Source: Cytophaga aurantiaca DSM 3654
Lineage (GTDB): Bacteria; Bacteroidota; Bacteroidia; Cytophagales; Cytophagaceae
Reading direction: 5' to 3'
NCBI RefSeq assembly: GCF_000379725.1
Contig: NZ_KB903654.1
Coordinates: forward strand, 185,955 to 249,954
DNA: 64,000 nucleotides
Below the pieces are notes generated by a model that worked only from the letters and a program-made list of their open reading frames with translations, did not search any database and was not told where the DNA came from. The first letter of the stretch is position 1. Every line of letters starts with the position of its first letter. Both the position numbers and the translations under genes were made by a program. Positions 53,770 through 62,936 of this stretch are shown piece by piece.

Positions 53770-55056
53770 ATGAAAGAATTAATCCGCTTCCTCCTTCTCG
53801 AAGACCCTAACGTACGTACCGTTGTGTTCGGCACCATACTGCTGAATCTCTCGGCTTCGGTAGTGGGCAGCTTTGCTTTTTTACAAAAGAAAAGTTTGTC
53901 GGGTGATGCCGTTGCGCACTCCATCCTGCCGGGCATCTGTATGGCATTCATTTTCTTTCAGACAAAATCTTTGTGGGTATTGCTTCCGGGTGCTTTTGTA
54001 ACCGGCTGGCTTTCACTTTATCTCGTTGATCTCATTTCGCGTCATTCAAAATTAAAACAGGACACGGCCATTGCGGTTGTACTCTCTGTATTCTTTGCAG
54101 TCGGAATTATCTTATTGACCTACATCCAACACTCAGGCAGCGGTGCACAGAGCGGATTGGATAGTTTCCTGTTTGGCAAAGCAGCAGCACTATTAGAAAA
54201 AGATCTGATCACTTATGCCATCATAAGCTTACTGGTAATTGGTGTAACCGTATTTTTCTTCAAAGAATTTATGCTCATCAGTTTTGATGCAACGTATGCA
54301 GGCAGCATCGGACTTCCTGTGCGTGGCTTGCAACTTGTATTAACAACCTTAACGGTGATTGCTATTGTTACCGGAATTCAATCGGTTGGTGTTGTATTGA
54401 TGTCGGCCATGTTGATTACCCCTGCAGTGGCGGCGCGCTACTGGACAGATGACCTGAAACAATTACTTATCCTTGCTGTGTTCTTCAATACCATTGCGGC
54501 CATCATGGGCGCGTATATCTCCTACCGTTACCCATCTATGCCAACAGGACCATGGATTGTAGTAGTTATTTCATTGTTTGCCTTTGCATCCATTTTGTTT
54601 GCACCTAAGAAAGGTCTTGTATACAGCATGTATCGTGTATTCAAACACAAATCCTTAATTCTGAAAGAAAACATTCTGAAAGCCTTATACCAATTGGGCG
54701 AACAGGACAATGGTTTCAGAGACACACGTGCGCTAAATAAGTTACTGGCAAAACGAAATCTTCCTTTATGGCAGGTATATCCTGCACTATACCGACTGAT
54801 GTTTGAAGGTTATCTGCAGCATACATCCAAAGGCTGGGCACTCACAAGCGAAGGCATGGAACGCGGCAAACGCATTGTACGTCTGCATCGTTTGTGGGAA
54901 ATGTATCTGTCTAAAAACTTATTGCTTGCATCCGATCACGTACACGACGATGCAGAAACCATTGAACACATCCTTACACCCGAACTGGAATCACGACTGG
55001 AAAAAAGTTTAAACTTCCCGGAAGTGGATCCGCATTCATCGAAGATACCACGATAG
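53770..55056 (+). CDS. Metal ABC permease fused to a DtxR-like domain
   Basis: 428 residues. The N-terminal ~275 are an ABC-3 permease (seven to nine helices; KKSLSGDAVAHSILPGI, GVVLMSAMLITPAVAARYW). After a linker, ~295-428 form a winged helix plus DtxR dimerisation/metal segment (LWQVYPALYRLMFEGYLQ, VHDDAETIEHILTPELESRLEKSLNFPEVDPHSSKIPR), mirroring the stand-alone regulator. Normal permeases stop near 280. The fusion may let cytoplasmic metal gate transport. I recall similar fusions in other Bacteroidetes; function is inferred. Confidence 0.92.
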   Translation: MKELIRFLLLEDPNVRTVVFGTILLNLSASVVGSFAFLQKKSLSGDAVAHSILPGICMAFIFFQTKSLWVLLPGAFVTGWLSLYLVDLISRHSKLKQDTAIAVVLSVFFAVGIILLTYIQHSGSGAQSGLDSFLFGKAAALLEKDLITYAIISLLVIGVTVFFFKEFMLISFDATYAGSIGLPVRGLQLVLTTLTVIAIVTGIQSVGVVLMSAMLITPAVAARYWTDDLKQLLILAVFFNTIAAIMGAYISYRYPSMPTGPWIVVVISLFAFASILFAPKKGLVYSMYRVFKHKSLILKENILKALYQLGEQDNGFRDTRALNKLLAKRNLPLWQVYPALYRLMFEGYLQHTSKGWALTSEGMERGKRIVRLHRLWEMYLSKNLLLASDHVHDDAETIEHILTPELESRLEKSLNFPEVDPHSSKIPR

Positions 55057-55175
55057 TTGCTAGGTACTAGCTTCTAGCTACTAGACTAAAGAATATCTAC
55101 TCATTAAAATATTATTACTATCTATGTTTACGGTCTAGCAACTGGAAACTAGCAACTGGCAACTGACCACTAAAT
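55057..55175. repeat. Inverted heptamer arrays filling the permease-permease gap
   Basis: TTGCTAG, GTACTAG, CTTCTAG, CTACTAG begin right after the TAG stop (55057-55084). At the other end minus-strand TGGTCAG, TTGCCAG, TTGCTAG, TTTCCAG, TTGCTAG abut the next start, mixing the CAG and TAG families. The centre is ~45 bp AT-rich. Confidence 0.8.
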
Positions 55176-56057
55176 ATGAACGACTTCTACATCATACTCA
55201 CCGGAATTCTTGTTGCTGTATCGTGCAGCATACTCGGAACGTTTTTGGTCTTACGGAAGATGGCCATGGTTGGCGATGCCATATCCCATGCGGTATTACC
55301 GGGCATTGTACTTTCTTTCTTTATTACAGGAAGCAGAGAATCCATCTGGATGCTGATCGGTGCAGGTCTGATGGGTGTTTTCACCACCTTGATTATTGAA
55401 TGGCTACATAAAAAAACGAAGCTGCAGGAAGATGCATCCATTGGTGTAACCTTTACGTTTTTATTTGCCTTGGGTGTATTGCTGATCAGTTACTTTGCAG
55501 AAAATATCGATCTGGATCAGGAGTGTGTACTCTATGGAGAGATCGCCTATGTGCCACTGAATACCATTATGTTATTCGGACTTGAACTTCCAAAAGCAAT
55601 TGTAATGCTTGCTGTTGTTTTGATCCTGATCACAGCCGTCATCTTTTTCTTCTATAAAGAATGGGTCATCACCACCTTTGATGCACCGTATGCTGCGTCC
55701 ATCGGTATGAGTACGGTATTGTGGAATTACATCCTGATGTCGATGGTTTCCTTTACAACCGTTGCATCCTTCGAATCCGTTGGTGCCATTTTAGTCGTTG
55801 CCTTTTTGGTTGTACCTGCTTCGGCTGCATATTTAATCACGGATTCCTTACCTAAGACGTTATTCTTCGCGGTATTATTCGGAATTATTTCTTCTGTAGC
55901 AGGTTACTATAGTGCATCTATTCTGGATGTATCCATATCCGGTGCCATGGCAACTGCAGCGGGTATTATCTTCATCATCTGTTTCATCCTGCAATGGATA
56001 CAGAAGCAGATACACACATCTCCTTCTATTTTACAAGCGGAAGAGCAAGACGTGTAA
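55176..56057 (+). CDS. Metal ABC permease (second)
   Basis: 293 residues, ABC-3 permease, about eight helices. LRKMAMVGDAISHAVLPGIVL, VGAILVVAFLVVPASAAYLIT. No DtxR extension. It probably pairs with the fused permease as a heterodimer. Last gene of the importer cluster; a MITE-like element follows 27 bp after the stop. Confidence 0.94.
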   Translation: MNDFYIILTGILVAVSCSILGTFLVLRKMAMVGDAISHAVLPGIVLSFFITGSRESIWMLIGAGLMGVFTTLIIEWLHKKTKLQEDASIGVTFTFLFALGVLLISYFAENIDLDQECVLYGEIAYVPLNTIMLFGLELPKAIVMLAVVLILITAVIFFFYKEWVITTFDAPYAASIGMSTVLWNYILMSMVSFTTVASFESVGAILVVAFLVVPASAAYLITDSLPKTLFFAVLFGIISSVAGYYSASILDVSISGAMATAAGIIFIICFILQWIQKQIHTSPSILQAEEQDV

Positions 56058-56084
56058 TATCCCTCGTATTTCTATCTGCAATAC

Positions 56085-56310
56085 AATGTCGTTTAGTTAA
56101 GTGGAAAGATTGCTGTTGTTGGTGTTTCCGCCTGCTCCATTCTAACTTTAGTGATGAGATAACTATGCGGATCACCAACAACCCATTGTTCTCAAAATTA
56201 AGCAGCCTAGATTGTTGGTGATCTGCGCAAATGCGCTTCCTCTACCATCACATCTGTTCAGGCAGAAACACCAACAATAGCTACCAAAGTAACTTAACAA
56301 AACGACATTG
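56085..56310. mobile_element. 226-bp MITE-like element with ~50-bp terminal inverted repeats
   Basis: The ends CAATGTCGTTTAGTTAAG and CTTAACAAAACGACATTG are inverted copies (17 of 18). Similarity extends inward about 50 bp through TGTTGGTGTTTCCGCCTG. No ORF inside. A lone end copy is at 63157-63174, and core-related segments are at 19566-19637 and perhaps 14650-14717. Target-site duplication is unclear. No transposase was found in the window. Confidence 0.72.
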
Positions 56311-56370
56311 CTATACAATCATTTATTGCATCACTAGGAACTATTTATAAAAAGAAATACTTTTAGGTAT

Positions 56371-56910
56371 ATGAAGTCAAAAGTTATAGCGTTGTTCGCC
56401 CTTGCAATCGTTATTGCATCTGTTGGTTTTATTTGTGCCCCAACACAAACAGAATCTGTATCTACTCCTGCTGCTGAAGTTGTTAAATGGATGACCTACG
56501 ATCAGGCGATCGCATTGAGTAAAAAAAATCCCAAACCCATCTTCATTGATGTCTACACCGATTGGTGCGGATGGTGCAAACAAATGGATAAAAATACCTT
56601 CAGCAATCACAAAGTTGCTGCCTATTTAAACAAGCGTTTTTATTCCGTAAAATTAAATCCGGAAAAAGCTGATACCGTGCACTACAAAGGCGTTGCCATG
56701 ACAAATGGTGCATTGGCTGCAAAGATCTTCCATGCAACCTCATACCCTACTACCGTATACTTAGAAGGCGACGAAACATTGCTTCAGCCTATACCAGGAT
56801 ACCAGGCACCGAATGATCTGTACCGCATCATTCATTACATTGGCGAGAACCATTACAAAACAACCAACTGGGAAGATTTCTCCAGAAGCTTTACAGAAAC
56901 CGTAGAATAA
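56371..56910 (+). CDS. Thioredoxin-like protein (WCGWCK)
   Basis: 179 residues. N-terminal hydrophobic signal/anchor (~7-25), thioredoxin fold with redox motif WCGWCKQMDKNTFSN at ~66 and cis-Pro region TSYPTTVYLEG. Related to the DsbD-C / thioredoxin_7 group; probably a periplasmic thiol-disulfide reductase. mnmE starts 3 bp after its stop. Confidence 0.9.
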   Translation: MKSKVIALFALAIVIASVGFICAPTQTESVSTPAAEVVKWMTYDQAIALSKKNPKPIFIDVYTDWCGWCKQMDKNTFSNHKVAAYLNKRFYSVKLNPEKADTVHYKGVAMTNGALAAKIFHATSYPTTVYLEGDETLLQPIPGYQAPNDLYRIIHYIGENHYKTTNWEDFSRSFTETVE

Positions 56911-56913
56911 ATT

Positions 56914-58296
56914 TTGAGTACACAGACCGTTACCAATCACACCGATACCATTGTAGCACTCGCTAGTCCGCAAGGCATGGGTGCTATCGGCGTTATCCGT
57001 TTATCCGGACCGAAAGCATTTGAAATTACCTCTGCTGTTTTTCCTTCTAAAACGATTTCTCTGGTACCAAGCCATACAGTGCATGTTGGGAATATCGAAG
57101 ACGAAGGCCGTGTAATTGATGAAGTTGTGGTAACGGTATTTAAAGGTCCGCGTTCGTTTACCAAAGAAGATGTGATCGAAATATCCTGTCACGGTTCTAC
57201 CTTCATTATACAGGAACTTATCCAGCTCTTATTACGCAAAGGAGCGCGCCATGCAAAGCCGGGCGAGTTCACGATGCGTGCATTTTTAAACGGACGTTTT
57301 GATCTGGCGCAAGCAGAAGCTGTAGCCGATCTGATCGCTTCGGATTCTAAAGCATCGCACCAGGTAGCCTTGCAACAGATGCGTGGCGGCTTCTCCGATG
57401 AGATCCGCAGATTACGCGAGCAGTTGATCCACTTTGCATCTATGGTGGAACTGGAGCTCGACTTCAGCGAAGAAGATGTTGCCTTTGCCGATCGTACCCA
57501 ATTGCGCAAACTCATCAACGAGATCAAACGCGTGATCGATCGACTGATCCATTCGTTCTCTCTGGGTAACGTAATTAAAAACGGTGTACCTACCGTGATC
57601 ATTGGCAAGCCCAATGCCGGTAAGTCTACGCTATTGAATACATTATTAAATGAAGAGAAAGCAATCGTATCGGAAATTGCAGGTACCACACGCGATTTCA
57701 TTGAAGACGAATTGAATGTAGAAGGCATCACCTTCCGCTTTATAGATACTGCCGGTTTGCGCGAAGCAACAGACACCATTGAAGCAATGGGTGTGAAACG
57801 TACGCGCGAAAAAATGACGCAGGCAAGTCTGATCATTTATCTGTTTGATGTAAAGTCTACCTCCGAGCGCGAACTGATCCGTGACTTAGAAGAATTAAAA
57901 ACGTTACAAGCTCCCTATCTGGTTGTCGGAAATAAAATTGATAAACGCGAAGATGCAATCATCACTACGTTTAAAAACATCGACGGCATCATTTATATTT
58001 CTGCCAAAGAGAACATCGGCATTGAAGAATTGAAACAAAATCTTTTAGAGATCATTCAATACGATTCCTTCAAACAAAACGATACGCTGGTAACCAACAT
58101 GCGCCACTACGAAAGCTTACGCGAAACACGCAAGGCTTTAGATGAAGTGCTTAGCGGTATGGACAACGACGTACCCGGCGACTTGCTTGCACAGGACATC
58201 CGTCAATCCTTATTCCACTTAGGTGAGATCACCGGGGACATATCAACGGATGATCTGCTGGATAATATTTTTAGCAAGTTTTGTATCGGAAAGTAA
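56914..58296 (+). CDS. mnmE: tRNA modification GTPase MnmE
   Basis: 460 residues. N-terminal folate-binding domain (DTIVALASPQGMGAIGVIRLSG), helical domain, G domain with GKPNAGKSTLLN (G1), DTAGLREATDTIE (G3), GNKID (G4), and the invariant C-terminal CIGK. With MnmG it makes 5-carboxymethylaminomethyluridine at tRNA wobble U34. Start is TTG at 56914, 3 bp after the upstream stop; no nearby ATG preserves the N-terminus. Confidence 0.97.
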   Translation: MSTQTVTNHTDTIVALASPQGMGAIGVIRLSGPKAFEITSAVFPSKTISLVPSHTVHVGNIEDEGRVIDEVVVTVFKGPRSFTKEDVIEISCHGSTFIIQELIQLLLRKGARHAKPGEFTMRAFLNGRFDLAQAEAVADLIASDSKASHQVALQQMRGGFSDEIRRLREQLIHFASMVELELDFSEEDVAFADRTQLRKLINEIKRVIDRLIHSFSLGNVIKNGVPTVIIGKPNAGKSTLLNTLLNEEKAIVSEIAGTTRDFIEDELNVEGITFRFIDTAGLREATDTIEAMGVKRTREKMTQASLIIYLFDVKSTSERELIRDLEELKTLQAPYLVVGNKIDKREDAIITTFKNIDGIIYISAKENIGIEELKQNLLEIIQYDSFKQNDTLVTNMRHYESLRETRKALDEVLSGMDNDVPGDLLAQDIRQSLFHLGEITGDISTDDLLDNIFSKFCIGK

Positions 58297-58571
58297 CCCC
58301 GATAAATATCCAAAAACAAACGAAACAAACGAGTGGAATTACTTTCTCATAGTTTGGTAAACACGCATGCCGCCGTGGTTATGCCTTTTCGGCCAACCAC
58401 CTAATACTCTTAAATCTGATACTGTTGTTTAGGATTAGAAGTATAGCAACAACAATAACTAAAAACACTGGTTATATAAAACACGTTACCGCTCTTACAC
58501 ATCTGTATTCATAAAATGTGTTACTACTAATTTTAAATTGAAAGTAATTTCATCCTCTCGAATGTAAATAC
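58297..58571. other. Intergenic region after mnmE
   Basis: 275 bp, convergent genes. It contains GC-richer words around 58360-58395 (CCGCCGTGGTTATGCC, GGCCAACCACC) with partial dyad symmetry that resemble words near 60985-61060, but no clean palindrome. No gene seen. Confidence 0.4.
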
Positions 58572-60836
58572 CTATTCAACAATAATCTTTTTTATGAATG
58601 TATTGCCATCCTGCGTCAGTTCAATCAGATACAAACCTGCTTGCAAATCATGTATATGGATTGTCTTGTTATTTATCTGCAACGCTTTAACCACTTTGCC
58701 GGACAGATCCAGTATCCGCACATCAACCAAGCCTTCAAGATTTATATATACCTGTCCCTTTGCAGGGTTTGGATATAGATTGATCTCCGTATTAGACGAA
58801 GTATTTCTAGTGGACGTAGGTATTTCAGGCAAATCAAGTACGGCAATTGTAAATGCTTTATCAAATGTCAAACCAGCAGCATCTGTAGCACGAACTAAAA
58901 TGTTATAACTGCTTTTGATTTCATAATCCGGGCTCGATACAATTTTCAATGCATCATTCACAATCACAAAAGAAGCATTATCATCATCGCCGCTACCTGC
59001 AAGCAGGCTGTATGTAAAGCTATCTCCTGCATCCGGATCGCTTGCAGTAAACAAACCTATCTGTGTATTTGCAGCGACATTTTCATTGACACTTGTTGAA
59101 CTCAACAACAATGCTGCAGGTGCTTCATTTACATTATTTATTGTAATCGTAAATGCTTTATCATAGACCAGATTACCTTCATCCCGAACCCGGACCAAAA
59201 TGGTATAACTGCTTTTCGTTTCCCGATCCGGACTTGAAACAATCTTCAAAGCATCATTTACGATCACAAAAGAAGCATTATCTTCTCCTCCCGTACCTGC
59301 AATCAAACTGTACACAAAGTGATCCGTTGCATCCGGATCTGTAGTAGTAAATAAACCTATTTGTGTATTGGCAGCGACATTTTCATCTACCGAAGTTGTA
59401 CTTAAAGATAAATCGGTGGGCGCATCATTATGTCGATAGCGTTGTGCGTATATACCGCCTTGATCACCGTCCTGAAAGTAACTGCTCCAGGTAACAACAA
59501 AGTCACCGTCATCATCCATTGCCATCTGGCCATACGTCTGATTTTCTATTGTATAGGAGTTTACTCGAAATTCTGGTCCTAATGCAACGCCACTTGCATT
59601 AAAAGCCCGTGCATATACACCGTCTTTGCTTCCATCCTGACCAGTACTTTGCCAGGCGATTACAAAATCTCCATCGTGATCCACTCCGATCCCGGAAGGA
59701 AATTGTTCACCTATTGTAATCGCATTCACCCGGAACTCGCTCCCTTGCTTTTGGGCAGCAGCATTGTAACGTTGTGCATACACACCATCCTGGTCGCCAT
59801 CCTGCTGATAGCTCCCCCAGGTAATTACGAATCCACCATCCTGATCCAATCCAATATGACTGCCAGCCTGGCCGCTTATTGTATAGGTATTCACCTGAAA
59901 CTCGTTCCCCTTAGGTATACCCGCTGAAGTGTAACGCTGGGCATACACACCGGCATAATCCCCATCCTGATGTTTGCTGTTCCAGGAAATGATAAAATCT
60001 CCATTAATGTCAAATGCAACATCATTTGTTGCTTGGACATCTGTTGTATAGGTATTTACTCGAAACTCACTTCCTTGTGGAGTACCTGCCGCATTGTAAC
60101 GTTGCGCAAATACATCCAGCTTATTTCCGCCACTTTGATTCAGACTGTTCCACGAAATAACAAAATCCCCATCAGCGTCCATCGCAATGAGACTATTTTG
60201 TTGGTCATCTATCGTAGTGGTATTGACTCTAAATTCGCCTCCCTGAGCAATACCCGAAGCATTGTAACGCTGTGCATAGACGCCAGAACTACTGCCATCC
60301 TGCAACAAACTTCCCCAGGTAATAACGAAATCCCCATCACTATCCATAGCAATATCAGGATAGCGCTGCGTACTTGTTGTATAGGTATTGACAATGAATT
60401 CAGTTCCCTGAGCAACGCCCTCCGCATTGTAGCGTTGTGCAAAGATATCACATACACTTGTGCCGAGCACATAACTCGTCCACACAATCACAAAATTGCC
60501 ATGTTGATCTATTGCTACATTAGCGTCGTATTGCCCTCCGGTTGTATTGGTATTTACCCGGAATTCAGGACCCACAGGAATAAACTTTTGCTGTGCAGCA
60601 GCATTTAAATGAATACCTGCAAACATGCCTACAGCAATACCAGCCAAACGAAGATGCTGCTCCATACCAATCAGACTGACCTGAATCTTTTCTAAGCGAT
60701 TTACTAAATTGTGTTTTTTCGCTTTGCTGAATGTTGTAAAGCGCCCGGTTGAAAAATAGGTAGTTAAACGGCTATTAAGCTTTCGATATATGTTACATAA
60801 TCGGGAATATTGATAAAAAAGTATTGGTTTTTTCAT
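58572..60836 (-). CDS. Repeat-rich T9SS cargo with two cadherin-like domains
   Basis: 754 residues. A cationic ~55-residue leader precedes the signal helix (LRLAGIAVGMFAGIHLNAAAQQ), then seven ~51-residue repeats (EFRVNTxTxxxQ ... DGDFVITWxSxxQDG ... VYAQRYNAxGxxxG). Two cadherin-like domains follow (VDENVAANTQIGLF ... ALKIVSSPDYE) and a T9SS type A sorting domain at the end (INLYPNPAKGQVYINLEG ... LIELTQDGNTFIKKIIVE). Likely a surface protein. ATG 60665 is a possible shorter start with a plain signal peptide. The ligand is unknown. Confidence 0.9.
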   Translation of the reverse strand: MKKPILFYQYSRLCNIYRKLNSRLTTYFSTGRFTTFSKAKKHNLVNRLEKIQVSLIGMEQHLRLAGIAVGMFAGIHLNAAAQQKFIPVGPEFRVNTNTTGGQYDANVAIDQHGNFVIVWTSYVLGTSVCDIFAQRYNAEGVAQGTEFIVNTYTTSTQRYPDIAMDSDGDFVITWGSLLQDGSSSGVYAQRYNASGIAQGGEFRVNTTTIDDQQNSLIAMDADGDFVISWNSLNQSGGNKLDVFAQRYNAAGTPQGSEFRVNTYTTDVQATNDVAFDINGDFIISWNSKHQDGDYAGVYAQRYTSAGIPKGNEFQVNTYTISGQAGSHIGLDQDGGFVITWGSYQQDGDQDGVYAQRYNAAAQKQGSEFRVNAITIGEQFPSGIGVDHDGDFVIAWQSTGQDGSKDGVYARAFNASGVALGPEFRVNSYTIENQTYGQMAMDDDGDFVVTWSSYFQDGDQGGIYAQRYRHNDAPTDLSLSTTSVDENVAANTQIGLFTTTDPDATDHFVYSLIAGTGGEDNASFVIVNDALKIVSSPDRETKSSYTILVRVRDEGNLVYDKAFTITINNVNEAPAALLLSSTSVNENVAANTQIGLFTASDPDAGDSFTYSLLAGSGDDDNASFVIVNDALKIVSSPDYEIKSSYNILVRATDAAGLTFDKAFTIAVLDLPEIPTSTRNTSSNTEINLYPNPAKGQVYINLEGLVDVRILDLSGKVVKALQINNKTIHIHDLQAGLYLIELTQDGNTFIKKIIVE

Positions 60837-61190
60837 GTTTAAAATTAAAAATAATCATTAGAAATACTACGTTAGTATACAAAATATATTAAAAGTTTTC
60901 TTGATTTAACGCATTGGTATAACATCTCTTACGTTTTAAATACCGGATACATAATCTCGCACAACGGACCAATAAAACCAACGCTGTGGTTCAGCACGTT
61001 TATGCCCACTTCATTTAAAATATAGAAAAGAATTCAACAGGCATAAACTGCCAACCACCATTGCCAAAGCAAATAGTCGGTGACACCCGGGATATATGTA
61101 TGCGCACATTAAAATTGTGCCGGGCTAAACACCTACCATGGCGTAGAATAATTTACTGACCACTGCCCACTGTTTACTGACAACTGACCA
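60837..61190. repeat. Intergenic region with heptamer array
   Basis: 354 bp. The array at 61156-61190 (minus strand TGGTCAG, TTGTCAG, TAAACAG, TGGGCAG, TGGTCAG) begins right after the ABC exporter stop. The rest has partial palindromes (ACCAACGCTGTGGTTCAGC, GGCATAAACTGCC) but no gene. Confidence 0.6.
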
Positions 61191-62936
61191 CTAAAAATTC
61201 TTTTCCCCGATCTGCTGGCGCCACATAGCGTAGTATAATCCTTTTTCAAGCAACAGATCTTCGTGTTTGCCGGATTCAATGATATTGCCTCTTTCGAGAA
61301 CAAATATCCGATCGGCATGCATTATCGTTGATAAGCGGTGTGCAATTAATATGGTAATGTGATCTTTAACGGTTGACACCTCTCGTATCGTCTGCGTAAT
61401 TTCTTCTTCTGTAATCGAATCCAGCGAAGAGGTGGCTTCATCAAATACCAGAATGTCCGGTTGGCGGAGCAGTGCACGTGCAATCGATAAGCGTTGCTTC
61501 TCCCCTCCGGAAACCTTTACACCACCCTCGCCGATAACCGTATCCAACCCCTTATCCGCGCGGGCTAAAAGCGTTTGGCAAGCTGCTTTATGCAATACGG
61601 TTAAACAATCTTCATCCGAAGCATCGGGTTTTACAAATAATAAGTTTTCACGAATTGTTCCGGAAAACAGTTGCGTATCCTGCGTTACAAAACCAATCTT
61701 TTCACGCAGTTCATCCAGATCAATGTTGGTACTTAATACATCGTTGTACAGAATGCTACCGTCTTTAGGCGGATATAAGCCTACAAGCAGTTTTACCAAA
61801 GTGGTTTTACCGGATCCGGATGGACCAACAAATGCGATGGTTTGTCCGTTCTGTGTTGAGAAAGAAATACCATTGAGTGCATTGCTGTGGGCGGATTGAT
61901 GTTTGAAACCAACGTTATCAAAACGTAAAGTTTTTATCTGGCCAATTGTTTGCGGATGCTCGGGTTTAACCTCTTTCGGTAAATTTAATATGCGATCAAA
62001 ATTTAAAAGAGATACTTCCGCTTCTCTGTATGCAATGATTACATTTCCCAATTCCTGTAGGGGACCAAATAAGAAGAAGGAATAAAACAAAAACGTAAAA
62101 TACTTACCCGGTGATAATTCGTTATCAAAAATAAGCAGCAGTAAAATTACAACCATGACACTCCGTATAAAATTTACGGTTGTGCCTTGCAAAAAACTCA
62201 TGCTTCTTACGTACTTGACTTTTTTAAGCTCCAGGTCAAGAATTTTGTATGTTGTGTTGTTCAACCGTTCAATCTCCTGATTGGCAAGTCCAAGACTTTT
62301 CACCAATTCGATGTTGCGCAGTGATTCAGTAGTAGAACCGGCAAGAGCCGTCGTTTCTTTTACAATACTTTTTTGTACAACTTTTATTTTACGGCTCAAC
62401 AGCCAGCTTGTAAAAGCGATAATGGGTACTGCAGCAAAGTATACCAGCGTAACTTTATAACTTACCGATAAGGAATAAACGACTACAAAGATCAACCCGA
62501 CTACACTTGAGAATAATACGCTGATAAAAGAGGTAATAAACTTTTCAGAATCCGTGCGTACCTTTTGAAGTATGCCTAAGGTCTCTCCGCTTCGTTGGTC
62601 TTCAAAGGTCTGATAAGGCAGTTCTAAGGAATGTTTCAAGCCATCGGCATACATCCTGGCCCCTAGCTTCTGAACAACGATACTGGTGAAGTAATCCTGA
62701 AGATTTTTAGCAATACGGGAAACCATCGCTGCACCAATGGCTAAACCAACAAGAAACAAAATACCTTTGATAAACGCCTCCCGTGAAAGGACATCCTTCT
62801 TTTCTATAAAATTATCTACAATTTTACCTGTAATGTGCGGGTCCAATAAAGAAAAAACCTGGCTTGTAGAAGCCAGCAACAAAGCAATTGCAATAAGGCC
62901 TTTATAATTCTTTAGGTAATTCAGTAATAATTTCAT
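61191..62936 (-). CDS. ABC exporter (fused permease-ATPase, MsbA-like)
   Basis: 581 residues. Six-helix transmembrane domain (~1-310), ATPase with Walker A VGPSGSGKTTLVKLL, Q-loop VTQDTQLF, signature VSGGEKQRLS, Walker B ILVFDEATSSLDS, H-loop LIAHRLST. Exports lipids, drugs or peptides as a homodimer or heterodimer; the substrate is unknown. Single gene. Stop TAG is in register with the following heptamer array. Confidence 0.93.
   Translation of the reverse strand: MKLLLNYLKNYKGLIAIALLLASTSQVFSLLDPHITGKIVDNFIEKKDVLSREAFIKGILFLVGLAIGAAMVSRIAKNLQDYFTSIVVQKLGARMYADGLKHSLELPYQTFEDQRSGETLGILQKVRTDSEKFITSFISVLFSSVVGLIFVVVYSLSVSYKVTLVYFAAVPIIAFTSWLLSRKIKVVQKSIVKETTALAGSTTESLRNIELVKSLGLANQEIERLNNTTYKILDLELKKVKYVRSMSFLQGTTVNFIRSVMVVILLLLIFDNELSPGKYFTFLFYSFFLFGPLQELGNVIIAYREAEVSLLNFDRILNLPKEVKPEHPQTIGQIKTLRFDNVGFKHQSAHSNALNGISFSTQNGQTIAFVGPSGSGKTTLVKLLVGLYPPKDGSILYNDVLSTNIDLDELREKIGFVTQDTQLFSGTIRENLLFVKPDASDEDCLTVLHKAACQTLLARADKGLDTVIGEGGVKVSGGEKQRLSIARALLRQPDILVFDEATSSLDSITEEEITQTIREVSTVKDHITILIAHRLSTIMHADRIFVLERGNIIESGKHEDLLLEKGLYYAMWRQQIGEKNF

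Noticed and set aside
58355-61130. GC-richer partial dyads (GTGGTTATGCC, GGCATAAACTGCC) resembling integron-type attC sites
   Set aside because: Arms do not pair cleanly and there is no integrase or cassette-like gene series nearby.
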